Below, one piece after another: positions 17,743 through 27,120 of a DNA stretch of 64,000 nt (position 1 is the stretch's first letter; every line of letters begins with the position of its first letter). This DNA comes from Phytopythium helicoides (Eukaryota > Oomycota > Peronosporomycetes > Pythiales > Pythiaceae), in NCBI GenBank assembly GCA_024867545.1, contig JANFNE010000008.1, positions 558,001-622,000 of the forward strand. Reading direction: 5' to 3'. The position numbers and the translations under genes are program-made. A model generated the notes under the pieces. That model searched no databases and was not told where the DNA came from. It saw only the letters and a program-made list of their open reading frames with translations.

Positions 17743-20700
17743 CTAGTCGGATCGGCCTCTGGAGCCTTCTGGTTCACCGCCTGAAGATCCAAACTCATCT
17801 GCAGACTGCATCGCCTGAAACCTGGCTCGGGAGCGGCGTGTCTTGTCAAACTCGTAGAGTAAGCGACCACAGTTCAGCCTCTCTAGAGGCACCCACTCGG
17901 TCTCTTCGTAGCCACGCCATTTCACCAAGTACTCACGCATCTGACGCGCGTTGCGAGTCTTCTTTACCGCCCTTACGTCCAGCAGTGCCTCCACTTCGAA
18001 CTCCCCAGCAGTCTCGTCGGCTTCCCAGCTGTCCTCTGGCAGCAGAGCTGCGTCAAAGTCGAATTCATCGGGCACGTCCTGCAGAGTCGCCTGGGGGCGA
18101 CTCTCGTGCAGCACACGCGGCTTGAGCCGACTGACGTGCACCCACGGGTAGAACTTGTAGTCCGTGCCCTCGATCTGCAGCTTGTATCGGAAATCAGCGT
18201 CCTTCTCGAGAATCCTGAAGGGACCGTGCCACTTATGGGCGAGCTTCTTGCTCAAGCCCGGGCGTACACGCGGCATGTACAGCCATACGGCGTCTCCAAT
18301 GCCGAACCCCTCCTTGAACTTCTCCGAGAGCGCGTTCCAGAGAGCTGTTTGCTGATCCGCGCGTCGTCGCTTGGCTTCTTCCTGCAGGTCTCGAGCCCAC
18401 GCCTTAGCGTACTCGTACTCCCGTTGGACTTTTAGCCTCCAGAGGTATGCCGTCCTCGCGTCTACGCCTCGGGGGACCTGCTCCAGCATCGCCTTCACCG
18501 TGGTTCGAGCGTCCCAGCCATGGATTAGGTAGAAAGGCGTGTCGCGGCGAGAGGAGTCATAGGAGGTGTTAATACAGAACATCAACCTGCGGACGATGTC
18601 GTCCCAGTCGCTCTGGTCGGCTTCCTCGACGTAAGCGCGCACACTCCTGACGATCGTCTGGCCGGATCGCTCCTGTTGACCATTGCTCTGAGGCCGGTAA
18701 GCTAGGGTCGCCCTCTGGCGACTCCCGAGCAGCTCTCGAAACTGGCGGAACACATCGGACATGAAGCGGGGGTCTCGGTCATGGCGGAGCATGGGGCTCG
18801 CCCCAAAGCGTTGAAACACGCACTCCTCGTAGGCTTCTGCAACATCCTGAGACTCTGTCTTGGCCATGGGCTTGCACATGACGTATCCTGAAAAGGTATC
18901 TTGAAACAGCAGTAGAGCGGTGTTGCCTTTGGCAGTCTTGGGGAGCGGAAGCACAAAATCCATAGAGACCACTTGGAACGGCTCTGCAGCTAGCAGGTTG
19001 CCAGGCGACGGGCCGGGATTCCGAGGAGTCCCCTTGGCCGTCGTACAGTCCACACACTCCTTCACGTAGCTCTCGACGTCGGCGTACATGCCTGTCCAGT
19101 AGAAGTCCGTACGGAGCCGCTCGTAAGTGCGGAGGATCCCCTGGTGGCCGCCTTGCTTATCCTCATGATGCTGCTGGAGGAGATCTCTGCGTAGCTCCTG
19201 AGGAACTACCAGCCTTGGTCGACTTGCCTCTGAGCGCGGTCGCCTGCGGGTCGCTGCGGGGACGTAGAATAGCACGCCTTGTCCATCGAGGACGAATCGG
19301 TCTGCAGATTTGCTCAGCTCCCGAGACTCGGCTTGCGTGAGCTCTTCCCAGGCGCCCCGTAGATAAGCTTTCAGCTTGCGGAGTGGCTCCTCAGCATCTT
19401 GATTGACTCGGATGCGCTCCCAACGAGCTTCCACAGTAGGGTTCTCTCCAGCAGGGTCAGCAGCTGTCCGCCTCAGGGTCCCAGCGGGGCGGTCGCGTGT
19501 CAGCACTGCAGAGCCACCTATTGGTGGCTCCGGTGCCTCCTCCAACGCGTCCTGCTTCTCCGCTGATACCTGGTTGGGGCTGCGCCTTTGGGCCCTTGTC
19601 AACACTGCGAATACGTCTTCGGGTGCCTCAGGAGGTTCTTCCAGATCGCTCCTCAGCCTGGAGAGCACCTCCTCTGCCTGAGGAGGTTTCGTCAGCTGCT
19701 CTGGGAGTCGGTTGAGTTTCTCGAGCGCCTCTAGCTCCATCGAATCGACAATCTGCAGGGACTTCTCGGCTTGCAGCACTCGGGTGGTCACATGGTCGGC
19801 TGCAGAGTTGAACGTGCGCTTGACGTGGATCAGCTGAGAGGATTTAAATCTCTCCAGCAGCGTTCGCACTCGAACGAGCATCGCCGCTAGTTTGGGGTCG
19901 TGGCAGTTGATAACGCCTTGGCTCTGCTGGATGGCGAGGCGGGAGTCGCCTACTACGACGATCTCTTGAACACCTTTCTCCAGCGCCATCTCCAATCCGC
20001 TGATCAGGCCTTGGTATTCTGCGACGTTGACCGTGATTCCCTCACCCGAGAGGTAGTCGCCCCGAGCGGCAACAATCTTCCACCCCGGCAGCTTCCAGAG
20101 GATATATCCGTCACTTCCAACTTGGGTCTTGAGCTTGGCAGCTCCGTCAAACGTCAGGAGCCAGCCCTCATAGCCTTCGTCCAGCATCTCCACACTCACA
20201 GGCGGAGCCGGTTTCTGCAGCACCTTCTGGGGAACGAGTTCTTCTACGGCCTTGTCCATGTGCTCCCGAGGCGTGATGCTAGCGCTGAGCAGCGCTGCAA
20301 GCCCATCTAGGTCTCTCGCCACCTGTACTACCTCAAGCGTCCAAGGGGAGAGAATGGTAGCCCACTGGTGACACCTTCCCTTCAGCGACTTGGACCGGAA
20401 TAGCCATCCCAGCGTAGAGTACCGGGTATAGACCTTGAGAGCTTGCCCGACCAGCAGCGTGAAGTAGACGTCTAGAGCGCGCAACAGCCCCAGAATTTCC
20501 TTCTCTGCAGCCGGATAATTGAGCTCTGCTCCTTGGAGGACCCGTCCTGTGAACCGCACTGGGTGTAAGAGGCCGTCGTATTCTTGGGCGACCACTGCGC
20601 TGACTGCCCACTCGTTAGCGTGGACGATGACCACGAAAGGCTTGGACCGATCAGGATGGCGCAGCAACGGCGTGGAGGTGATCTTCTCCTTCAGGAGCTC

Positions 20701-23523
20701 GAAAGCAGTCCTGGCGCGCTCCAGATTCTCTTGGCGTCTCACTTGTTCCTCGGTAAGCTCGTACAACACCGACGCAATCTGGGGAAGCCCCTCAATAAAT
20801 TTCGCGTAGTAGTTGATACTCCCCAGGAAGGATTGCACTCCTTTGAGAGTTGACGGGAACTGGAGGTCGCGGACGCTCTTGGCGATCTTAGGAGTGGCTT
20901 GGATGCCTTCTCGACCGACCTTGTGGGACAGGAAGTCCACCTCGCTCTTGCCAAACATGCTCTTGGGCAAGCTGACCGATATCCCCCAGTAGCGAAGGCG
21001 GAACAGCAGCTCGTCAACCATTGCGCACAGTTCTTCCCAGGAACCCGCTCCAAAGGCTACGTCATCGATATAGCTGCTTCTCCCGAGGACAGGCCCCATC
21101 TGTGGAGGGGCAGGCCGATTGGTCTGGAAGACCGTTAGCGGTTCCTCTGTCTCGGGAGGCGTCTCTTGGTCGCTGCTGAGTTCTGGAGACGGCACGTACA
21201 CTTGGTAGTGCTCTAGCACCTCAGGATCGACTGTGGCTTCGAGTTCTGCAGGGAGTCGCACGAATCCCCAGAGGCAGTTGTCCAGCACTCGCTGATAGAC
21301 CAGAGGAGCGTTCTTCAACCCGAAGGGCATACGCGTCCACTGGAAATGCCCCAGAGGGCAAATAAAAGCCGAGATGCTCCTGGCCCTAGGCGTCAACGGA
21401 ATCGCCCAGAAGCCACTGGCCATATCGAGGCTGACCAGCCACAGGATGGCTGCAAAATTGCTCAGGAGGTCGTCGATCAGGGGCATCGGGTAGAAGTCCA
21501 TCTGCAGCAGTTCGTTCACTCGCCTGTAGTCAATGCACAACCGGATGTCCTTGCCGTTCTTCTTGAGGATGATCACAATTGGAGAGGCCCATTGAGAGCT
21601 GGAGAACTCGATCAATCCGCTCTCGAGGAGCTTCTTGAGCAACTCGTACACCTTCTCCAAGAACTGAGGCGGAACTCGTCGAGCCCGTTGGGCTATAGGC
21701 TTCGCCCCTTGAACGTCCAGGTCACAAAAGACTCCTCTGGCCGCTGGAGGCAGGGCATTGCCCTCTCCTAAGAATGCGCTCCTGTGGCGCCTTAGGATCG
21801 CCCGCATCTGCTCTTCCTGAGCTGGGGTCGTCTCTCCAGGGGTGCCGACGTCTGCCTTCTCAATGTCTGCCTCTGGAGCGAGGTCCGACAGATCTGGTAA
21901 CGTCGCCAGCTGATCTCGGAGTTCGTGGAGCAAGATCGCGTCTTCTCCTTCCCTGTAGAACACTTCCGGAGCTTCTGTAACGATGTCAGCTTCGGCTCGC
22001 ATCACCCGAGCCAAATTCGCCTGGAGCCGGTCTGTGGAGGCCCTTGACAACGCGTCTTCGACTTCTCCTGTGGTTTCTGCTTCGTCCGAGCCTTCCGGAG
22101 GCGAGTACCTTGAGATGTGGCACTCTGGCGAGCTCTTCACGGGCTCTCTTGTTCCATCTAGCTCGGGCAGGCCGACAAAAGCTGCCGGCGCCTCTGGCCG
22201 CCCCTGAGCAGGGCTCAGTTCGCGCACCTCATTCGACCTCAGGAGTATCCTCTTGGGGGAAACCTGTGCCCCTGGGCTCTTCCACTCGTCTTGGGTAGGC
22301 TCCTCAGCCGCAAGGCGCCCCAGCCACTCAGGGGAGTGCGTGTTCTCGTACACTAGCTGCGTCCACTCTTGGTACCTTAGGGAACCCGGCCGAACATACG
22401 GGCCTCGAGTGCGCGGCAGGTGACCGGCGTCCACAACTGTAGCGACGCTCACGTAGTGGGGAATCCGCACCTCCTTAGACTGCGAAACGTTCACAACCTC
22501 GATGCCGACCGGCCGCTGCTGCCTTCCTCGCCGAAACACTTGCGTGACCCAACATTCGCCTCTGGAGAGCCAGAGTTGCGCGCCCTGCTCGACCCGCTTC
22601 TGGAGCGCAGCGGAAATCGGTATAACCGCACGCTCCCCAGGGGCTAGCCATGTCGCCTGACCCGAGGCTTGCTGAATCGTGTGCTCGTTCCCTTGGGAGG
22701 GCTGAGTCGGCCCCCCTACCAGAAGAATGCGCTCCTCATCCGGCAGCTCGATCGCTCCTTCCCAGGGGCTCAACCGCACGCCTGCAGCGTACATGAAGTT
22801 CATCCCTAGGAGGCAGTTGACTCCTTCACCGATGTTGCCGACCCAGACGTCCATAGCGTACACCACTCGCAGCCCTAGGGTGATTTTCACCCTCGCTCTT
22901 GCCGTAATCTTCGTCTTCGTCCCTCCCATGCCGTTTACCGTCAGCTGTTCACCATGCTTCAGCTTGAGTCCTGACTTGCGTGCAAAGTCTAGACCCACAA
23001 TGCTTGTGGTAGCTCCTGTGTCGAGCATGATCAGCGTGGGCTCATCACACACGGCTCCTCTGACCATAGCCGTCATATGGCACCGGTCGTCGGCGTCGTT
23101 GTGCTCCCACCAGCCCATACGCTGGCCGGGTTGGAGCTCGAGCTCAGGAGTGTCCTTGTCTTCTTCAGGAGTGACCAGATGACAGGATGCAACGAAGGGA
23201 GGTTGAACAAGGGCGTCTGATGCAGGGTCCATGTTGACATTAGCGATTCCTGCTGGAGCCGCGATCTTCGGACCGACATATGCAAACGCCCTCATAACTA
23301 GGGGATTCCGCTCGACACGCACCAGACCCCTGTGATCTGGCGAGCGCCCTAGTTTAACGAAGGCGAGTTGACACTCGGAAGTGTCTTGGGCGGCTGAGGC
23401 TTGTCCGTTGGGCTTGCAGAGGTAGACTTTTCCTTGATCCACGTGAAGAAGTCCTTGAGCAAAGGGCAACGTCCAGAATGTGCCTCTCCGCAGATCGGGC
23501 AGGCTAAAGGCTTCCTGTAGCAC
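17743..23523 (-). CDS. pol: Pol: protease, RT, two RNase H domains, integrase, chromodomain
   Basis: The frame has 1926 codons, open from 23523 and in the -1 frame to gag. Numbering from the first Met of the frame: aspartic protease LDTGATTSIVG (about 167); RT with the first catalytic Asp in LVSLDMASGF (D700) and YIDD (818-821). About 55 extra acidic/Pro-rich residues sit between the NAPLVYQRVL motif and YIDD. RNase H-1 (about 960-1085) has HAN where Ty3 enzymes have a catalytic Asp, and TRY for the later TDH, so it is probably inactive. RNase H-2 (about 1117-1250) keeps D1126, E1169, D1193 and D1243. Integrase has a zinc-binding HHCC region (1452-1493) and a D1522, D1582, E1618 triad with D-x35-E spacing. 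The chromodomain spans about 1842-1898 (EYLVKWRGYEETEWVPLE). It acts in the virus-like particle and nucleus to copy and insert the element. Confidence 0.95.
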   Translation of the reverse strand: MLQEAFSLPDLRRGTFWTLPFAQGLLHVDQGKVYLCKPNGQASAAQDTSECQLAFVKLGRSPDHRGLVRVERNPLVMRAFAYVGPKIAAPAGIANVNMDPASDALVQPPFVASCHLVTPEEDKDTPELELQPGQRMGWWEHNDADDRCHMTAMVRGAVCDEPTLIMLDTGATTSIVGLDFARKSGLKLKHGEQLTVNGMGGTKTKITARARVKITLGLRVVYAMDVWVGNIGEGVNCLLGMNFMYAAGVRLSPWEGAIELPDEERILLVGGPTQPSQGNEHTIQQASGQATWLAPGERAVIPISAALQKRVEQGAQLWLSRGECWVTQVFRRGRQQRPVGIEVVNVSQSKEVRIPHYVSVATVVDAGHLPRTRGPYVRPGSLRYQEWTQLVYENTHSPEWLGRLAAEEPTQDEWKSPGAQVSPKRILLRSNEVRELSPAQGRPEAPAAFVGLPELDGTREPVKSSPECHISRYSPPEGSDEAETTGEVEDALSRASTDRLQANLARVMRAEADIVTEAPEVFYREGEDAILLHELRDQLATLPDLSDLAPEADIEKADVGTPGETTPAQEEQMRAILRRHRSAFLGEGNALPPAARGVFCDLDVQGAKPIAQRARRVPPQFLEKVYELLKKLLESGLIEFSSSQWASPIVIILKKNGKDIRLCIDYRRVNELLQMDFYPMPLIDDLLSNFAAILWLVSLDMASGFWAIPLTPRARSISAFICPLGHFQWTRMPFGLKNAPLVYQRVLDNCLWGFVRLPAELEATVDPEVLEHYQVYVPSPELSSDQETPPETEEPLTVFQTNRPAPPQMGPVLGRSSYIDDVAFGAGSWEELCAMVDELLFRLRYWGISVSLPKSMFGKSEVDFLSHKVGREGIQATPKIAKSVRDLQFPSTLKGVQSFLGSINYYAKFIEGLPQIASVLYELTEEQVRRQENLERARTAFELLKEKITSTPLLRHPDRSKPFVVIVHANEWAVSAVVAQEYDGLLHPVRFTGRVLQGAELNYPAAEKEILGLLRALDVYFTLLVGQALKVYTRYSTLGWLFRSKSLKGRCHQWATILSPWTLEVVQVARDLDGLAALLSASITPREHMDKAVEELVPQKVLQKPAPPVSVEMLDEGYEGWLLTFDGAAKLKTQVGSDGYILWKLPGWKIVAARGDYLSGEGITVNVAEYQGLISGLEMALEKGVQEIVVVGDSRLAIQQSQGVINCHDPKLAAMLVRVRTLLERFKSSQLIHVKRTFNSAADHVTTRVLQAEKSLQIVDSMELEALEKLNRLPEQLTKPPQAEEVLSRLRSDLEEPPEAPEDVFAVLTRAQRRSPNQVSAEKQDALEEAPEPPIGGSAVLTRDRPAGTLRRTAADPAGENPTVEARWERIRVNQDAEEPLRKLKAYLRGAWEELTQAESRELSKSADRFVLDGQGVLFYVPAATRRRPRSEASRPRLVVPQELRRDLLQQHHEDKQGGHQGILRTYERLRTDFYWTGMYADVESYVKECVDCTTAKGTPRNPGPSPGNLLAAEPFQVVSMDFVLPLPKTAKGNTALLLFQDTFSGYVMCKPMAKTESQDVAEAYEECVFQRFGASPMLRHDRDPRFMSDVFRQFRELLGSRQRATLAYRPQSNGQQERSGQTIVRSVRAYVEEADQSDWDDIVRRLMFCINTSYDSSRRDTPFYLIHGWDARTTVKAMLEQVPRGVDARTAYLWRLKVQREYEYAKAWARDLQEEAKRRRADQQTALWNALSEKFKEGFGIGDAVWLYMPRVRPGLSKKLAHKWHGPFRILEKDADFRYKLQIEGTDYKFYPWVHVSRLKPRVLHESRPQATLQDVPDEFDFDAALLPEDSWEADETAGEFEVEALLDVRAVKKTRNARQMREYLVKWRGYEETEWVPLERLNCGRLLYEFDKTRRSRARFQAMQSADEFGSSGGEPEGSRGRSD

Positions 23524-26500
23524 CGCTCCGTAGGGTGCCCGCGGTCTCCGCAGGTCTCACATACCAGATCTTGCCAGCAGTCTTTAGCGGAGTGGCTTGT
23601 ACGGCCGCACTTTGGGCACGCAGCTCTCGAGGGCGACATTGGGTTGGGACGCTGGCTGGAGCGGGGTGAGTTTCCGGTGTATCCGTTGTTCCTCAAGGGG
23701 TAATTGGTACCCCGAGTACTAGACGGATTCCCTTGAGCCGCATAGGCATATCCCTCGTGCCCGTCCTCTGGAGCTTGGTCCTCGAAGTCCTCTCTTCCGC
23801 TGGCCTCCTCTGCCCAATACGTTCTGGCGGCGGTCTCCTTAGGGCGGTATCGCCCCGTGACGACGTCGGTAGGCTTCTTGAACTGCACCGACTTAGCAGA
23901 GTCCTTCCTGTAGAGCGCATCGACTTCGTTGTCGTCTTCACCCTCGGTCACCTCCTGAAACATCTTCAGCGTCTCTTCAAACTCCTTCATGGAGAAGAAT
24001 GCACGACCTGCAAGGTTGTATCTCACAGTCTTGTCATTGACGCGCTGCAGGAAGCGTCGGATGTGCTTCTGACGAGTCTCTGGAGACGTAGTATCCACCT
24101 TCGCCTTAGCGGCTGCCGCATTCAGCCTCCAGAGAAAATGCAGAGGCTTCTCGTTGCGGCGGGGCGTCATGTCCATGTATCGCTCTAGGACTGTATCCGA
24201 CGACTTGCAGAATTGCTCCACGAAGGCTTTCGAGACCTTCTTCCACGAGATCTGCGTTGCAGAGTCCAGCTGCTGGTGCCACGCTCTTGAGCTTCCTTCG
24301 AGCCACCTTGGGAGTTGCTTGGCCTTCTCTTCCGGAGTCCACATGCACGCATCTGCAGAATAACTGAACTGGGTCCACCACTTGCGTCGCTCCTCAAGCG
24401 TGCCTGTGCCGTCGAAGCACGGGATCGAGTTGTACGGCATCATCATCCTGAAACCTGCCACAGGAGCAACGGTAGTGGCTGCAGAAGCGGCTTGAAGGGG
24501 GAAACCTTGTGGGGGTCCACCTCCTGAGGGGGGAATTCCACCAGGGAATCCGCTGGAGCCTCCGTTGCCACTATCTGGCCTTTGTCCTCCTCCGGAGCTT
24601 CCGGGCCATCCTCCAAAGCCTCTGGACCCTCCGCTGCCTCCGGGTGGGATGCTTGATGATCCCGTGCCGGAATAGCCAAATGGAGTGGATCCTGAGGCTG
24701 GGGGAGCATACCCTGAGGCTACAGGCGCCTGTCCCGTGGCAAATGACGCTGATGAAATTGCGGCGGACCTTGGGGGGCCGAACTGCAGCGGCAAAGCAGA
24801 TCTGCTGAGGCTGCTCGTGAAGCTCGGTACCGGAGGGCGGAACGCGGGAGCTGTTGCTTGAAGTGGTTGAAAGCGCGCTGCAGAGGCTGCGGCAGGAGCT
24901 GCAGGGGCGGTCGTCGCCACTGTAACCGTAGCTGTAGAGGCAGCTGTAGACGCCGCTGCAGACGGGTTCCGCACCGTCGGTGGCGTGCTCTCTTGAGGCA
25001 TTCCGCTAGTGGCTGGAGAGCTCACTTGGGCCTGCTGTAGCGCTCGCTGCAGCTGCTGTACTTGCTGCTGCAGCGCGTCCCGCTCGCGGTCTTCCTTCTG
25101 CTTCTCGAGGGTTCGCTTCTGCTGGTCCCGGGCTTGTTGCTGCTGCTGATCCTCAAGGAGGCGATTCATCTGCTCTTGTACCCGAGTCATCTGCTGAGCA
25201 TACTGCTGCTGCTGTTGCTGCTGGAGCTTCTGGAGCTGGTCTCGGAAGTCCGCTGCTTCTGCTGCACGGGTGGCAGTCAACTGCTTCTGGTCCTCTTCGT
25301 ACTGAAGTCCCACCTGACGCTTGAACTCCTCCAGAGCCTCGGCTTTCGCTTGCCTCTCCTTCTGCACGCTCTCCTGGAGAAGCTGCTGGAACTGCTGGTT
25401 CTCTGCGGCTCGTTCTGCCTGCAGACGTTGTTGCTGCTCGGACCACGCTTGTTGCTGCCTCTGGAGCTCCTCAAGATGCGTTTGCTGCATTGCGGCTAGC
25501 ATCTGCTGCACCGCTGCGCTCCGCAGAGGGTCGATGGCCAGGTTGGACTCTAGAGCTTCCTCCATGACTGGGGAGACTCTGGAAGACTCCCGTGAGGCGG
25601 TGGACACTCTGCGGGGACTTGGCGTCTGGGGCAGCATAGGCAGCGCGGTCGGCTTAAACGTAGGCTCGAGGTGTTGCTCGGTCATCCACAGGCCTTGGAT
25701 GGCAGTCTGCGGCAGTATCATCTGAGGCGCTCCGTGTGCCATCATGACGGCGGGTCCGGGGATCATCGCTGCAGGAAGACTTGCAACGGCACCACCTTCC
25801 TCTGACGCCTCGCGGTTCCCTGACCCAGCCGACTGGTTCAGGCTCTCGGAAGACGCATTGGAGCCGTACCCCACTGGGAGAGATAACTCCGAGCCTGGGA
25901 CGAAGGCCATCCTCTGCTGTCGCTTGTACGGAACGGCAACTCCTGAGCCACTAGACGAGCTCCCCTGAAAGGGAACGCTGACGGAGCGTACACGAAGGTG
26001 TAGCTCGGGCGTGAGGTGCTCTGAGGCACCCTCCAGCATCATGATGTCCCCTTCAAGGTCGACGTTCTCCATAATCACGTCTTCGACGTCTTCGGCGTGC
26101 AGGAACGGTTGCTCCACAGCCTGGAGCATGCATGGCACGTCTCCGGCGATCGTTCGCCACCTCTCCACAATGGGGCGGATAGCTGCAAGCACCTCTTGGA
26201 CCTCTTGACGCACAACGTGCTCAGGAACGGTGTTGGCTTCAGGGTGCGCGTACCACTCAGGCGCGAGGTTGAAAAACTCGTACCCGGCTTCCTGTAGGGC
26301 GGTCTGTAGGACCGCCACGCACTCTGCAGCACCGAAACCGTTCAGAGGCACCGTGAACGCGTACATATCCGTGTGGACGGGCAGGCAGACATGCCGAACC
26401 CTGAGGATTGCCAAAAAGGCCGCTTCCCGTGTCTCCTCAATGCGCCGACGAAGATACGCGTCCGCCCGAAGTCCTTGGGCACACCACTCGAGCATCGCCT

Positions 26501-27110
26501 CTGCAGGCAGGGCCGGAGGGTATGCTGGGTCTGGAGGGCAGTGAAGTCCGCGAGGACAGTTCTGCCAGTGGGTCTTCTGGGTCTCGACGTACGCAGCCAC
26601 GTCGGCTTCTCGCACCTCTGCAAGAGGCACGTACTCCAGCCACAGACGAGGGCTTGGGGGCACCTGAACGGGTATTCCCCAGGCCCAATGCGGGTCTCCG
26701 TAGAAACCCTGAGACCTCCCAAGGCCGGCGACGACAGGATTGAGTAGCAGAGGGCTTCCGGTGACAGAGGCTCCTCCTCTCGAGGCCGTAGGCGCCCCGT
26801 GGGGCACCAAAGCCGATTCAGACACATCTGCTGGACTTGGGAAGCCCGCTGCAGCCGAGGTTACCTCGGTCACGTCCTCCGCAGACATGAGCGCGTCTGC
26901 AGCCGTCTCCGCAGCCTGCGGAGCGTCCTCTGACGCTGGGGCGGAGGCTGGAAGTGTCCGTGGCACGCGCTCCTTGGGGCTTCGAGTCTTCTTGGGCTTG
27001 CCGCGCTTCCTCTTCGCGGCTTCAGCTTGCTCCTGAGGCGCAGTCGACTCTTGACTTCTCTGCGCTTCGCTCTGCAGCTTCCCACGCTCATTGACTCCCG
27101 ATCCGGGCAT
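23349..27110 (-). CDS. gag: Gag polyprotein with three zinc knuckles
   Basis: It encodes 1253 residues from ATG 27110, only 10 nt after the LTR; the frame is open further into the LTR (ATG 27149). The N-terminal half is unusually long: Lys/Pro-rich start, an ordered region, then a Gln-rich coiled coil and Ser/Gly/Pro-rich linker. A retrotransposon-gag capsid domain follows (about residues 900-1040, around RKWWTQFSYSADACMW). The nucleocapsid has two CX2CX4HX4C knuckles (CPKCGRTSHSAKDC, CETCGDRGHPTERC) and a variant CX2CX3HX3C (CPICGEAHSGRC). The stop is at 23349, 175 bp inside the pol frame. Gag packages element RNA into particles. At over 1200 residues it is far longer than most gypsy Gags. 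Confidence 0.93.
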   Translation of the reverse strand: MPGSGVNERGKLQSEAQRSQESTAPQEQAEAAKRKRGKPKKTRSPKERVPRTLPASAPASEDAPQAAETAADALMSAEDVTEVTSAAAGFPSPADVSESALVPHGAPTASRGGASVTGSPLLLNPVVAGLGRSQGFYGDPHWAWGIPVQVPPSPRLWLEYVPLAEVREADVAAYVETQKTHWQNCPRGLHCPPDPAYPPALPAEAMLEWCAQGLRADAYLRRRIEETREAAFLAILRVRHVCLPVHTDMYAFTVPLNGFGAAECVAVLQTALQEAGYEFFNLAPEWYAHPEANTVPEHVVRQEVQEVLAAIRPIVERWRTIAGDVPCMLQAVEQPFLHAEDVEDVIMENVDLEGDIMMLEGASEHLTPELHLRVRSVSVPFQGSSSSGSGVAVPYKRQQRMAFVPGSELSLPVGYGSNASSESLNQSAGSGNREASEEGGAVASLPAAMIPGPAVMMAHGAPQMILPQTAIQGLWMTEQHLEPTFKPTALPMLPQTPSPRRVSTASRESSRVSPVMEEALESNLAIDPLRSAAVQQMLAAMQQTHLEELQRQQQAWSEQQQRLQAERAAENQQFQQLLQESVQKERQAKAEALEEFKRQVGLQYEEDQKQLTATRAAEAADFRDQLQKLQQQQQQQYAQQMTRVQEQMNRLLEDQQQQQARDQQKRTLEKQKEDRERDALQQQVQQLQRALQQAQVSSPATSGMPQESTPPTVRNPSAAASTAASTATVTVATTAPAAPAAASAARFQPLQATAPAFRPPVPSFTSSLSRSALPLQFGPPRSAAISSASFATGQAPVASGYAPPASGSTPFGYSGTGSSSIPPGGSGGSRGFGGWPGSSGGGQRPDSGNGGSSGFPGGIPPSGGGPPQGFPLQAASAATTVAPVAGFRMMMPYNSIPCFDGTGTLEERRKWWTQFSYSADACMWTPEEKAKQLPRWLEGSSRAWHQQLDSATQISWKKVSKAFVEQFCKSSDTVLERYMDMTPRRNEKPLHFLWRLNAAAAKAKVDTTSPETRQKHIRRFLQRVNDKTVRYNLAGRAFFSMKEFEETLKMFQEVTEGEDDNEVDALYRKDSAKSVQFKKPTDVVTGRYRPKETAARTYWAEEASGREDFEDQAPEDGHEGYAYAAQGNPSSTRGTNYPLRNNGYTGNSPRSSQRPNPMSPSRAACPKCGRTSHSAKDCWQDLVCETCGDRGHPTERCYRKPLACPICGEAHSGRCPLLKDFFTWIKEKSTSASPTDKPQPPKTLPSVNSPSLN
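23460..23466 (-). promoter_or_regulatory. Candidate -1 ribosomal frameshift site
   Basis: On the coding strand the heptamer C CCT TTG fits X XXY YYZ exactly in the gag frame (codons TGC CCT TTG). It lies just after the last zinc knuckle and inside the gag-pol overlap. A one-base slip back enters the pol frame (next codon GCT) and removes only the last 37 or so Gag codons. The downstream RNA structure was not computed. Confidence 0.6.
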
Positions 27111-27118
27111 GCGCACCA
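27103..27118 (-). other. Primer-binding site of the retrotransposon
   Basis: Two bases after the 5' LTR the sense strand reads TGGTGCGCATGCCCGG. TGG pairs with the CCA of a tRNA 3' end, as expected for minus-strand priming. The matching tRNA cannot be named from the window. The site overlaps the gag ATG at 27110. Confidence 0.55.
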
Positions 27119-27120
27119 GT

